In this document: positions 40,651 to 54,800 of the stretch, piece after piece
Numbering within the stretch: the stretch's first letter is position 1
How the letters are laid out: every line of letters begins with the position of its first letter
Made by a program: the position numbers and the translations under genes
From: Serinus canaria
Lineage: Eukaryota; Chordata; Aves; Passeriformes; Fringillidae
NCBI RefSeq assembly: GCF_022539315.1
Contig: NC_066314.1
Span: 52,203,180 to 52,267,179, forward strand
Reading direction: 5' to 3'
DNA length: 64,000 nucleotides
Notes under the pieces: model-generated
Database searches by the model: none
Told to the model about the DNA's origin: nothing
What the model saw: only the letters and a program-made list of their open reading frames with translations

Positions 40651-43600
40651 CTGGAGGGGCTAGAGGGATCAGCCCAGGGCTGGGGAGATTTAACTTAGCA
40701 CAAAGTTTAGATTTCAGCTGAAAGAAGCCACATATTTTTTTTTTTTTTTAATTTGGGGTTTTTTTACACACAAATGCCTCATGGCTAGATTTTGCAAGGT
40801 CTCCCCTGTGACCTCAAACACCTCACTGCATAACATAATTTTTGTATTTTTAAACAGTTCCTCACCAAAATACTCATGACATGGGGACTGTTAGGAAGAT
40901 TTCTGAGCATCAGAGACCCAGCAAGGGCTTTGCACCAATGTCCTTCCTGTGAGGATCCAACAGGCTGACTCTTAAATGTTTGGATTAAATCCTTTCACAG
41001 TTCTGGGATCCTGCACTGTAACATCCTCCCTTGGCAATCTCCTCAGATTCCTTTGGGGCGACACAAGGAAGAAAGAATTTTCAGAACTGCAGCTCCTGCA
41101 GCTGCTCTGTCCCCATCTAAGGGCAAGCTGAGGGTGGAAGAGCCTGCCCAGCATTGATTTACAACCTGGATTTGTGGCAGGGACACAAGTCTGGACCAAA
41201 TCCCTCTTAGCCATCTCATATCTCGCTCTGAAGGGCTGGCAGCAGAGCTAAAAATATACCTGGGCACCCACGTGTGCATGCATGTGTGTATCTCTCTCAG
41301 GTTCCTGTGTATGGGAGCTCCCTTCCCAGCTGGAAACATGGGGTGACCATGGCAAGGGTGGCACAGTCACTCTGGGCTCCTTGCTTGCAGCACCTCACAC
41401 CTCACTAGACAGCTCAGGGTTTGCAGCGGGGCAGAACGGTCCATCTTGTTCACCTGGAAAATCTGCTGGGACCAGGTCTCAGGACTTAACTACCAGAGTT
41501 AGAGGCAGTATTAAAATTAAACTCGAGGGTTTGATTGTCAGAAAAACAGGTCTGTGATCTGCTGCAGGTTGCTCTGGAGCCAGTGTTGAAATAGGAAGCC
41601 TTGGAGGATGAGTAGTTCCTCCCAAGACAGGTCTCCAGGTGGGCTGACCTACATTCTAGAGCAAAGAAGCCAGGAGATCCCTGCCTTAGATGCAGCCCTG
41701 AGCTCTAGCACATCCCCCAGGTGTCCTCTAAACATCTCTAAACTCCTCTCTAAACAACATCTGGCAAAGTAAAGCCAGTGACTGTCTTTGTGGGAGAGAA
41801 GTGAGATGAAAAGGAGCAGGGAGGAAGTAGAGAAAACCTACTGTAGTGTGTTGGAAGGGTTAACGTCCAGCCTTCTGCAGATGTTTGTCTTATGGGGGAC
41901 CTGGGGGCTGGCTGAGTTGGGGTATTTGCATGGGAAATTCTCCAGCAAACTGCAAGCATGTACTGGAGCCTTTCCCTTGGAGGGGGCCTATTTTGCACCT
42001 CTCTTTTCTTCTAGGGCACAGATTTTTATTAAACGTGGGGTTGATGTATTCTGACATCCTCACTGTGCTGACAGATGCATTTTAAACTGGCCAGAAGGTT
42101 TAAAACCACCATAAGGTACACAGGAAAAGGGTGGGAACACCCACGTGCCTCCACACAGTGCTGGTGTTATTAGCAGGATGAAACAATTACCGAATGAACT
42201 GTTGAAAAAGACCCTCTGCCCCTGCGCACAAGAAAGCAAAACCATTTCCTACAAATCTGTGCCCAGGTCTTGATGGCACTTAAGGTACCAGCTTGATCCT
42301 AAACCCTTTCTCCCATTTTATAAAGGCAAAGGGCATGCTTGAACCCTTCCATCCCCTGTCTCTGGCTCCTTTAGTATCCTTTAGATACCTCTGAGAAGCC
42401 CTCGTGCAGTGGAAGGAGACCAGCAGAGAGCGGCAGAGCCTGGAGGGGGACAGAGGCACCCACACACCCTGTGGGTTGAAAGTAAGAGAACTAACACCAG
42501 TCCCAAAGGTCAGGCTCTGACCTGAAAAACAATATACTGACAACCTTAACCACTAAAACTGACAGACCCAGAAATGAGGACAACATCCAAAGGTGCCCAA
42601 AATTATAAATAAATATTAAAAACAAGAGGTAAAGTTTCATCTGCTGCTTGCTGAGATTTTTATTTTGAAGGACTGTGGAAGACACAGTATATGAAAGGCT
42701 TTAACACAAAAACCTGAATTAGAAGTCTCTGGTCAAAAGCACAGATATTTTGAGGGTCTCCAGACCCCTCACAGGATATGGAACAATGGCAGCAGCAAGC
42801 AGGGCTGCCCAGGTTCAAAAGTGAGTTGACCAACCAAAGAGCTTCAGATGACAGCAAAGTCCACCAGAGCTCACAGTCTGTCACCTCAATGCCTAATTAT
42901 GCACATGAAATATTATTTTGAGCAGTTTTCAGCTCCATTAAATAAACGAAAGTTTTACATACCTTCTTCCTACAGAGATATTTAGTGGTTGTCAACTTCT
43001 GGTTCTTGGTGGCTCTTGGGGTCTCCAGGCCCCTATTAAACAGTCTGCAAATTATAATTAAACAAAGCAAGTCTGTGAGCTCAACACCCATTATCCTGGG
43101 ATTACATCTCCCCTGGAAAATTGTGCTGATCTACAAAGAAAAAGTTACAAAAACCCATCTGCTCTGGCTCCCACACAGCCTCCTCTCAGCCTTCCCCTGA
43201 GTGTGCTGAGCACCACTATTGTAAGTCATCTCCTTGGGTTTTCCAGGCCTCTATAGATCCATGGGTTATGGGCAGAGAGCTGGTCACGGCCAGGGTCTCT
43301 CTCTGTACAGAAAGATCAATGTCTCCATGGCACATTCACACTCTCCCTGTGCAGGGACTTGTTGGCTTTTACCCTCACACACCAGCTTTGTGATATCTCC
43401 AGCCCCTTCAGGTTGTTTCCCAAATCATAGGTACAGGTCTTACAGAACCCTGTTGGACATTTTCCTTTGGAGAATGTTCTCCAACATCAGCTCCAGCTCA
43501 GATACAGCTGAGTTACTACTTTACAGTCATGCTACATGTGCCACACCAGCTTGTGCGTTACTTCTCATAACAACCCCTTAGTCCAGCAGAGCTCATGTGT

Positions 43601-46600
43601 TTCCACCTTTAGCCCAGCTGCAGGGTTACCTTTGCCTGTAGAATCATCCCAACCCACACCAGTGAACACACCTGTCATACCCCACACTCAAAGTTCAGGC
43701 ATTTCTCTCTTCTTTTTCTCCATTTTTTCCCACGTGTCAACTTCAAAGAGGCAGTAGGACTCACAATGAGTCACTGTCACAGGCAAGGTTTGCTTCCCAA
43801 AGTCAGTCCCAGTTGTGGGTGGGGGAATCTCTCAACTCTTCTGTCCTTGGGCACAGCAACCTTTCAGTTTTTCTTGAAAAATCTGAAAAACTGTGGATAC
43901 AGCACATCAGCCATACCAAACTTCTCTCTCTGGAGAAAACCAAAGCCAAACTGGTCATCCCAGAAACACAGCATCACTGGGAGGCATTGATCTCCAATGG
44001 TGCAAGAGTTTTACCATGTGAAATCTAGCAAGAATAGTAAAAATTATGGCCTTTGAAAACTCTTTCAAACAATTACAGAAAGAAACAAGAACTTTCTATG
44101 TCATTTTAATGTCCTGCTGCTTTAGTAAAAATTTGACATGACTGGCTCCATTTAACTTCAGGATTTTTTTCAATTTCCTGATTTTGCCTTGTCTTCAGTT
44201 ACTTATTTTTCCTTCCTCCCATTTTTAAGAATTTGCAGAGGTTAAATACACAGATGCATACACAAATGCAAAAACTGAGGAACTAAGAAAACAGATAACT
44301 CCTATTTCCCATTTGACTACTTTTTCCAGATGTTCTTGAATGGGAAAAACATGCCAGGAAAAAAAGGCCTTGAATTAAATTTTAAAAAGTGGTGAGAGTA
44401 AAGAATGACAGAAGTGGGAAAGTGAAAGAGAAGAGTACACAGTTCCTCAAAGCAGGATATCCCACCCCAGACTGCATCTCCTACCCACTGCAGAATCAGA
44501 GGCTATCTGCAGGCTCACCAGCCCTCCTGGTCTTCTCGCCTGCTGCCAAGGGTTTATTTTCCAGGAAGCCTTTTGCAAGGCCCAGAACAGGCAGTGGTTA
44601 TGCCTGGACCCTGGTTCTCAGCAGGTGAATATAGCAGCTCTGGTGGCACTGGTGCAGCCAGGCCACGCTCTCAGGACACCTCTGATAAACACAAGCCACA
44701 CTTACAGAGGCGTTTTGCCTTAGGCGAGGAAAAACTGTCCTCATCTTCTATAACTGTCCAAGAAATGACAATGAACAAATGGCTTCCTGCCACTTGTTAC
44801 TCTATTAGGAGTTTGCCTCCATGCAAACCAGCTGCCTCATGACCTGGGGAATGAAAAGCGCCTGATTCTTGCATGTTTGCACCCAATATTGCCATTTCCT
44901 CACTGCATCAATTCCAGCTGCCCATCCCTGCACCCCTTCCAGCCCTGCTGTTGCTCTCTCTTTGCCTCAGGAGCGGCCCCAAGCTGCGACTCACTGGCCG
45001 AGCGCAAGTCATGGCACAGCCCAGCCCAGCTCCCCCAGGGAAGGACATCCACCATCACCCCACTGCCCTTGTGTTCCAATCTTACTGATTTGATATGAAT
45101 AATTCCAGCTCCCCTTTTCCCTCCCTGGCACAAAGCTGCCTGCTCCCCCAAAGGCGGTGGTGTGTAAAAGTTGCTGCATCACCATTAAACTGTACGAGCT
45201 CCGCCCGCCGGCCGCAGTGCACTTCAGATAATTCTTTGATGCAATATATTTTCCAGGATAGGCTTTTGTTTTCTTTCTTGGCTGCTCACCCTCTTTCTGT
45301 GGTCAGTTTTTCTCATTTCTCTTGTAAGCTGTCTAGAGGCAGAGAAAAGGCTTTCAGTTTTAAGCAGTTTCCTTTTCAGTTCCCTTTTAATGAATTCCAA
45401 CCTCCATTTTTTTTTTTTTTTTTAAAGCATGGGGACATCATTTATCTTGGACTTTAAGTTGCAGGGGCCTTCAAGGGGCTTCTTTTTTTCTTTCCCAGCT
45501 GCATTTGTTGACACACAGTCAATCTGTTTTTTGCCTTCGTTCCCCCTCTTCCCCCCAGCAGGCCATAAAGTATCGACAGCTGTGCCCTTTATTAGCATAG
45601 CCATTTTAAGCACAACAAGGGGGAAGAGACTAAATATATTACAGCCATTACCTCTGTCAAAAAGTGACAATTTTAAAACATTTTAGCTTTTCACTGGGAA
45701 AGCTGGCAGCACAAAAGAAAGTGCTATAATTTTATTGTAAATGCTTTTTAAATATGGGTCACTTGGCCATAATCAATAGAAAGGATGGAAAAGTTCAAAG
45801 CTTGAGAACAGTCCAGGCATATAGCAGAATTTTTCTTTAAAAGGCTTGTATTTAAAATATGCTAATTAGGGCAAAAATACTACAGTGAGAAGCATGCAAA
45901 ATAAGATCTTGTTCCTGGTGGTTTTGTTTTCTTTACAGCACTGTTCATGCTTCTCCCATCTACTTATAAGTGTGTTTTACAACTTGGATGGGAATTATTC
46001 CTCCCCAACAGGGTATTATGAACATTTGGGGACTGAGAAAACAGGAGGGAATCCATACAGTCACTAGTCTCTTCTCAAAAAAGTAAAAAAAACACTAATA
46101 AACTACTGTTTTTTTCTAATGCCTTTGGAAGTGTCACAGCACTTTGATTTACCAGGCAAGCTCCCTTCTTGAGCATAAAATAATCATGAAGCCACAGAAT
46201 CCTGGTAGTTGAGGTTCGGGTTTGAATTCTTGTTGGCCGAAACTTGTATTTTAAGTTTCTAGAATGAAGAATTGGGCTTCTTGATTGGACAAGGACTAAC
46301 ACCCACAGTCAGCATCTGTTGCAAGCTCTAAAATGTAAAAGAGAGCTACAGGATGTCCTGAAGCCTGACAATCTTGCCTGCTTCTCTTTCAATTTGTAAT
46401 GGGTTTTTCAGGCAAAGAGGAAGAGGCAAACTCAGCAGGGTTTATTTTGAATGGTTTCACCTTCCTCTTCATTTGTTAAAAAACCAGGAGGGAACTTAGA
46501 AGTCTTTTCTGTTATCTTTCCCTCTCAAAAAGTTACAATTTTCGCTAGAGGTTTCACTTTGGTTTTCAAATTTCAGAACATATGTAAAACTTAGCTTATA

Positions 46601-49600
46601 CCAAGGCAAGTTTTTAAACAGGCTCCCAAAAGTAAAGCTGCTTTAAAGAACCCGTTCAAGCAGGAAGCCAGTGAAATCCTGCACACAGCATTATACAGTA
46701 CCTGCCAAGAGATGTGATACAGCCTTTGTCTTGTGGTGGCCCCTGGAGGTCCGTATCCCGCTGCACTGAGCAATCTCCAAATTTGCAGGAGAGAGCAAGC
46801 GAGCACACTGCTGTGGGAAGAGTGTGGCCCAGGGCAAAGGGGAAACTGGAAGGAATTCTCACCACCCATCTTTTGGCAACCAATTTAGCAGTTAAATGTA
46901 ACCAGCTGGTCTCCCCAGGCTCCCTCTGTGGTCGAGGGAGGGAAAGCAAAGCTCCTGCAGAGGGTCATTCAGTGCACCCAAATGAGCCTTACTCTGAATT
47001 GTCCTCCCTCTCATCTGTGACTGGAAAAGGAGTTAGAAGAGACTACCGGGCAATTTAGCCAGCTAAGATGGGTGGTCTGAATAATTCCTTCCCCACCAAC
47101 CTCTAAAAGCCTGCCTAGGTACCCCACAGAGATTGGCATGCTGTTGGAGGGATCCATTCCCAGGCACATCAGCAGCTCACGATCTGTGCTCTTGCCTGCT
47201 CTGGAGAAAGCCGGGATGCTCGAGGATCTTACCTGGTCCTGTTGGACCTGTCATTCCCAGACACGACAGAGCTGAACCTGCCCTTGTGCTGCCAGCGCGG
47301 TGCTGCTGTAGGACTGCTTGTGGCAATGGTCAGATTTGGGGTTTGGGGTTTTTTCTCTACCTGACAGACTGCATCCGCTGTCCTCGAGTCTGGCCAGAGA
47401 CCACTGTGTGGCAGCAGCTGCAGGCCAGCCTGGCCCTCAGAGCTGTCTCATGGCGGAATTGAAAGTGGCTCCAATGCTGCACAGAGAAGACAGGGCTGCT
47501 CCTACCTCCTCCCCAAGAAATTGGTTTGGTCCATCCATCCCTGCGGGACCCCGTCCTCCTCACTTGCACAGAACCAGGAAGAGGGGCTTGCTGGCAGGGA
47601 GGACCGAAAGGTACAGCAGCACGGGCACCTCCCAGTGAGGGATTGACTGCAACACCCGCAGCGCCACTGCGGCCTGAACCGAGGGCGATAACCTAGGGTG
47701 GCACTGTCTTCCACAGCAACAGGGAAAAGCAGGGGAGTAACAGGACTCACCTGCATTGCTGTGGTGAGAGGAGGAGCCCTGACAAACACTCAGCTTTACT
47801 ACAGTCGCCACCTTTTGCCTCACCTCACACCCACCTGGGCCTCCCGGCAGCCTCATGCCTGCCCTGCTTCCCTCCGGCAGCAGGGGAAGACGGGATGGGC
47901 TCCCAGACCCGGCTCACCCCAGCCTCCCTCCCAGGCACTTCCTCCAGTGCTGAGGGAGCTGCTTTCCAGGCACAGATGGAGGATACATGGAAAAGCCAAA
48001 AGGACACTGATTTGCCCCAAAATTCCCAGTCTAAATATTGCATCACCAGAATGACATGTATTTTGGAGATAAACAACTTCAGGATGAACGAGAGCTTTTG
48101 CGTGGAGAACAAATGGTCCCTGACACTTTCCATAAGGGCCAGATCCATGCAAGTAACTAAGATGTTAATGCAAGAAGAATTTTCATTTGTAGGATTAAAT
48201 AGCACTTTTTTTTTTTTCTGTGTAAAAGTGAGCCACATCTTTGCACTACTACTGAATCAGTGCTTTTCCTTGCTTGATGAGAAAAGAATCTGACCTTGGC
48301 AGCTGTTTAACTTGCTGCTCAAAGACCAGCAAAGTCTGGCTCTCAACTGTTTGAACAGTGGAAGAGACTTTTTACAGCCAGCCTTATTAAAGCACAGGAT
48401 TTTATTAGCTGTTTTGTGGCGATAAGTTGAAGTACAATGTTGTGGAATGCTCCTTCAGTAGATTTGGGATCTTGTGTACTTTGGGGTTTACTTTCCTCTT
48501 TCTGACTAGGGTGCTTAGCAACCCACTAATGCTACAGCTTCATTGTAATGTTCTCTTCCTTAAAGACACCTTTGTCAACTGATTTTTCACCCAGGTAGGG
48601 GAAATTTACCATTTGAAGAACGGTTAGAAAAATATGCTATTGCCTGGGGTTGTTCTCATTGGTTTTGTTTTGTTTTTGGTTGTTGGTTTCTTTTAACCTT
48701 TGCAGATTTTCAGGTACTTGGAAACACTCAAAATATAGGCTGAAAAACCACACACAATACAGCACTGTGGGACACTCAAAACAAAGCTAATCTGGTTTTC
48801 CTCTTTGGCAAATTTATTTAAAGTTCTGGTAATTATATCACAGAATTTTTAACGACCCTTTTTCCTGAAAACCACTTTTGGGGCACATGAAATTTCAATT
48901 AGCATTTGGGAATACCTGCCAGGAAGTTTTCACAAACATCTAAACAAATATGTATTATTTTACAAAAGGACAAAGTATTCTGACAAATTTCAGCAATTTC
49001 CCATAATCTTTTGTTTCATAACTCTAATGGGAAACAAAGAGAAGCAAAGCTTCCAAATAATTGATGAGCTTTAACGAGAACTGTGTTGCTTTGGACTATT
49101 GATGCCAAAGTAAAGACTGAAAAACAAGATTTTGGGTTTGGGACTGACTGTGGAAGACTTTTTGCAAGTGAAAGGTACATGTCCTCAAAACCCACTGGGT
49201 AACACCATTATGGTCACCACTAGAAAACCTACTGACATTTTACTCAGAAGGGAGTAAAATGAGACATTTCACTTAGAGATACTTCCCAACACTGCCCAGG
49301 TTGCCAGTTTAAGCAAGACTCAGTTGCCCAAGCCTCCAGTTTTGGAGGTTCAACTTTGAAAATAAATTAAGGAGCAATATTTCACAGTATATAAAAAATT
49401 CCAGGTAGTTCCTTTTTTTAACCTCAATTTTTTCCAGACTCCCATCCACGAGAAATCCTACCACATGCTCCATTACTCTGAAAACACCAGTAAGCACAAA
49501 AGGAAGCAGAGGCATTGCTGATTTGAAGGACCTTGATCCCACCATATTCCCAGATCTCCAGCCAGTGCAGCTTAGGTTGGACCTATATTACATTGCAAAG

Positions 49601-51453
49601 ATAAGCCAAAGCCAAAGCAGCAGCCTTTTTACAAACTATCCCCTTGGAACAAGAGCTGCTCTTGCACTAGTGCAAGTTGTTCATTTATCTACATTTACTT
49701 GCACTAAAAGAAACCCAGCTATGACAGCCACTTGAGCTGGAGGATTCAGGCCTATGCTTGGTCTTTACTTTTTTCTTTTTAATTTAAACAGCATCCATGT
49801 CTGTAGAACCTTCTACAAGCACTTGTTTTCCAAGACAAACTAAACAGAACTATATCTTGCAAATGTTGCCCTGTGCCAAATGACAGCAGCACAAGAGCCT
49901 CATGCTTTGTAACAAGGTCCCTGGAGGCGTTATTGTTTTATTAATCTCTTTAGCCAGCTAATTGTAGGAGCATATTCTACAGCTTGTAAAGCAGCAATTG
50001 AGATTTTGCTCTTTTTCATGCTCTGTACTTAGTGCTCAACAGCAAGAAGCCCATGACTGAAATAATTCCCTCCCCAGCCCCAGCTGATACAAGACAGTTC
50101 CTTATTAACAGGGCCAGGGGAGTTTTGCTCCTCAGAGAGGGAGCACAAATTCTTTGCACCTGTAGGGCACACAATACTTATCTGTGCTGGGCTCAGAGTA
50201 GTCAGTGCATGATGCTAAACCCAGAATTAATTTTTGAGACCCAGCTTAGATGCAGCCAAGCACATTTCTTGCTCTTGGACAGTTGGTCCCTTCCACTTTT
50301 GGAGTCATAAAGAAGAGGTATGACATAACATATTACATATGTACCAAGAAAAACATTTCTGTGGCTGGGCAGTGTCCTTTGGAAACACAAACTGAACCAC
50401 TGAGAGGACAGCAGTGCATTATTTTTTCTTTTCAGTTCTTTTGGAAGACTAAGATCATCTGTAGAAGCTCCTCACATAAGTAACCACAGCACAATTTCAT
50501 ACCAAATCCCCATTTACAGGGTCTCTGAACACCAACTTCCTCAGTTCAGAGAACCAGTGCCAGGTCATAGGAAACAAAATGGAGAACCAACACCAACCTC
50601 TGAAACATTCCCAGTGAACGGCATGTTGAAGCTGCACAAAACACTGAATTCAAACTAGGGCATGGATTATTCTTTATGTAATTAATGCTGGTAGAAACAC
50701 AGAAAGAAACCAAGCAGGCAAAGAGGCAACAACAGCAGTGCAGCACGCCTAAAACTTTAATCTTTGTTTTTAAAGAGTACAGAATTGAAAGTGACGCTTT
50801 CTTCTCCTTTCCACCCTCCCCATTCTCTATTCCATTGCTTCCTAAGTTCTCTCTAAGAGGAAATATTTCTTTGTTGATTAGTTTGACTTCCCTTCAAATG
50901 AGGCATAGCAGTTAATCTCCAAAAGTAGGCCCCAATTCAGTGAAACACTGGCATATGCACTCCAGTCCCCTCCCATTCATGGCATCACTTAAGTGAATTC
51001 TTGAACACCATTTTCAATAGGGATGTTTTTACTCAACCAAAGAGGGGAGGAGGAGGTATATTCGTGTGGTCTTAACCAGGGAGGGAGGGAAGACATAAAA
51101 AATCCATCATCTTGTTTCCCAATTTAAAGGCAGTTTCAGAAGCAGTCTGTCACTGACACATTGTTAAAATCTTATGCAGCAGCTTAACTGGAGAAGTTTG
51201 TAGCAGTAAGAAACCCCAGGGCACTTCAAAAACAGTACCTTTGAAATCACTGCTCAATGCCAGCTAAAGCAGCCTCACAAGGTCAATCAGACTTCTAAGT
51301 CTAAACACCCTCTGCTCCTAATGCCATTAAGTAAACACACTTCATTAATACAATTACATAAAGAGGAAGACTGGCAAGACAATACAAAAGGTTATCAAGA
51401 ATGGGAAAACCTACAGAGTTTAGAAAACAGGATTCTGGAAAATGAAAGTGGAC
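40651..51453. other. Intergenic, upstream side of TMEM263 and downstream of RIC8B
   Basis: No gene was recognised. The segment 46.7-48.0 kb is relatively GC-rich and holds many overlapping open frames on both strands, a compositional effect. A T tract lies at about 45408-45423. A small CG-rich cluster (CGAGCTCCGCCCGCCGGCCG) at about 45195-45214 is a possible regulatory site. Confidence 0.45.
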
Positions 51454-51708
51454 TTTATTTTACACTGCTTTCACTTTTTATCCTTTTGAAACTAATTTAA
51501 TTTTAAATTAATAAAGATAATAAACTAATTAATTGATATGTTCTCTAAACAGACATAATAAAAATTCAGACATTACACCACAGGACCCATCATTTAAATA
51601 TGCCAATAATAGAACAGTAAAGTGATGTTGGCTAATGTGAGGATAAAAGATGTGGCTCTAAGGAGAAGTGTGGATTAGAGGAGAATTGAGAATAAAGCAG
51701 GCGATGCC
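51454..51708 (-). other. RIC8B: RIC8B 3' UTR with candidate poly(A) signal
   Basis: The first minus-strand AATAAA after the stop codon is at 51459-51454, giving a short 3' UTR of about 250 bases. Longer forms using signals further left are possible. No other feature was seen. Confidence 0.5.
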
Positions 51709-51820
51709 TTAGTCTGAATCTGAGCTCTCTTGCTTGCTGATATGGTACTGGCTGACTGCTTCCTCCAAAGGAGCCATTGTCCCATCCGGCCGCACTCCCA
51801 TTGGCTTTATGAGCTCATCT
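51709..51820 (-). CDS. RIC8B: RIC8B last coding exon
   Basis: The exon has 112 bases: one base completing Arg (AG|A), 36 codons beginning [13 protein letters not shown], and TAA at 51711-51709. The acceptor is CCCTCACAG. The tail ends in a serine- and acid-rich SSDSD. Confidence 0.96.
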
Positions 51821-54800
51821 CTGTGAGGGATTGAAAGAAAGAATCCATATTAGCATGCACACACAAATCAATTCACATGTGTATAATGCAGGCACATACA
51901 GTATGTGCTTTGGTACATAATGAGCCTCTAAAAGGAAGTTATTCCTGCTAAAGCCTTCTGTTTTGAAGAAAAAGGCACAAAAACCTTCCCAAATAGGTGG
52001 GAGGGGAAGAGCAGGACAGATAAAGACTTCATTCATGTAGGCCAAACCTACTTAGCCAATTAAAGACACCATGAAAAGTCAGTGCCTAATAGGCTTAAGA
52101 CAAGGAGCAGGTTCAGTGCTTTGGATACACAAACTAGCTTTTCTTCTGAGAGTTCTCTAACAGCCAGTTCTTCCTAAAATTTCACCTGCCATTCTGGCTA
52201 ATATATGCCCAAGCAATTAAAACAATGACTTTATACATATTAATCTTGTTGAAGGAAATAAATCATTTAAGAGAACAGACTTTGCCTACACCGCGACTAG
52301 GAGTGTGTTAAGGACTTGCTGATTCATTTAAAAATAGCTGACTGATTCTAATACTATTGCTTTTGTTTGTGGCAGTTTAATTACAGGATTTACAGCCATT
52401 TTAATCTCTTCAAAGCTCCAAAGGCCGCTCAGTGGTTAATCCAATTATACCTACTCCAAAAGCTACAGCCTCATCTAAGAGATGATTAATTGATTAAGCC
52501 AATCAAAAAGTATTAGCAAAGATTTATTTAATCCTTACTTTTTATCACCTCATTTATATGTAGATTATGGCAAAAGCTGTAAGGGCAAAGATAACATTTT
52601 GATTTTATGCAGAAAAAAAGGGAAAATACCTCTAAATATTCAGGAGTCACCTTAAATAAAAGAGCAGAGGTTTGATGTTAATGTACCCCTTGGTTGAATG
52701 GCAGCCCAGTAAAACTGTCAATTTAACACACATCTACCACCCTCCCAAGCCACAGACAATAAAACTGCATCACTTGGTGGGGAAGAAAAGCCATCTCACC
52801 AGCTCTCTGCCTGGTCTGTACTACTACCTTGGTTGAAAAAAGGGACAACAGTTCCTTGAACACAGCTGGCAATCAATCCAACCTTGATGCACCCACAGGA
52901 ACAGCAAGAAAGGCAACATCTGAGACACATGGCATGCATACGCCAGACACTGTACAGTCAAGATGCAGTTAAATCACATCTCAAAAAGAGACCAGCAAGA
53001 TAAATACAGCTGTTTGTGCAGATGTGACAATCAGATAAAGGATAAAGAATTTGTTCATGAAAAAGGAAAGAGAAACACATGAAAACAAGGTCCCATGGTC
53101 CCTTTATGTGGGGACCTCCCTCTCTTCCCAACAATTCTTAGGACTCTAAATATTGTCAAGAAGTCCTATCTCATCATTTGTCAATTACAAAGGCAAAGCT
53201 CTTTCTCTGATGCTTCTCTTTTCCAGCCTCACTTTCACATCCTGCTGAAGCTTTAGGCTTTAACCATGGGAGCCAGGCTGAGCTCACATTGCAAGGAGTA
53301 ACAAGGCTGCTTATCAAGTACCTTTCTGTTCCTACCTGAGCTTCCTGCTTTGCAAGTCCCTGAGCAGGATGGGAGAGGGCTGGTAGGGGTTTGTTGTTCT
53401 CTGCATTAGGAGGCTGAATTCCACTCATCCTTCCTCAGTACTTCCATAAGTGCTACACAGTAAAATTGAAATGTGTGAAGACAGAAATATGCCAAGCCAC
53501 CAAAGGAAGAAGGAGGGGAAACAAGGATCAGCCTATTTTGTTTCTAACCACAATCTAGACCTCATTTGTGCTTTGACACCCTCGGCTACCTGAGGATGTG
53601 CTCACTGTCCACAGAGAGAGAGAAAGGTGGGAAAGGAAGTGCCAGGAACTGACAGGCAGAGCCTCAGAAAACAGGTCACTGTCCAGAAACTGGATGTTTA
53701 TAGCATATCCATAGGGCAGAACACTGCTGGCCTCAGCCCAGTAGATGGCAGTGGGAATTCTTCCATATCTATGAAGTTCCATACAAGCACACAGTGTGTG
53801 TATTTATACATGTTTGAACATCCTTAGGTGACCTTCCACATACTCAAATGCAACTTGTAACACTCATTTTTCTAATGCAAATAAAGCATTCTAGTCAAGT
53901 GTACTTAGGAACACACCATAATTAAACAGTTGGTAAAATGCATTCTCTTCTTCCACTTGCAGATCTCCCAAGAGTCCCTTCAAATATATCTATACAAGTT
54001 CAGCCTTCCTGCTTGCCATTTAGCTTGATAACGACTCAAAAATTGCCTTGTTTTGAAGGGTGACTCTCTCCTGCTCGCTGTCTGTGCTGCAGGGCAGCAC
54101 TGCCACACAGATTTAATGATAGTGTCTGTAATCAAACAGCCATCATGTAAACACCAGCCTGCCCCTTTGATAAAACAGCATCTTGGGGACCTATTCACCT
54201 CCTTATAATTGAGTGCCACATAATAGTTCTGATCCTTTCAGGGAACACTATTTTGTTCTATGATTAAAAAGAGGAAGAAAAAAACAAACTCGATGTAGCA
54301 TGGCCTTCTTCATTGATCCTATGATTAATTTTGTGTTTTTAATGAGTACAGTACCTTATTTAGACAGGTTCTCTTACTCGTTTTGTTGACTTCTGTTCAA
54401 TGTACAACAAAACCCAAGCTGTGGTAATTGGAGACATTTTATCAGCAAAAGGATTCTTGCTATTAATACAAGGTTGGCTTGGAAAAAGCATCCTGACATT
54501 CTAAATTAGTCAATTAATATACAATTCTACCTATCATTTATAATAGAAAAAATGTTAGCATTTTTTCCAGACATTTTAATTAACATGGAGTATTCCAATA
54601 ATCTATTATATGGACAGAATATCACACAACACTGACTTCAGGTGGCTAACAAGATATTCTGCAAAAAAAAAAAAAAAAAAAAAAAAAGGAAGGCTGAGTT
54701 AAATCCTTGAGGATCTGGGGACTTCTTCAAAGGTCAAAGATGTGCATCATGTGCAGAGGACACTGATTTAAAGTCATCAAATAGTTCTCAAAGATATAAG

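Noticed and set aside
46590..48300. Cluster of medium-length frames on both strands at 46.6-48.3 kb
   Set aside because: They overlap in several frames in a GC-richer segment, with no shared family features and no convincing splice structure.
54663..54687. A25 as the tail of a processed pseudogene
   Set aside because: No mRNA-like sequence, poly(A) signal or target duplication was recognised upstream; a simple homopolymer is sufficient.
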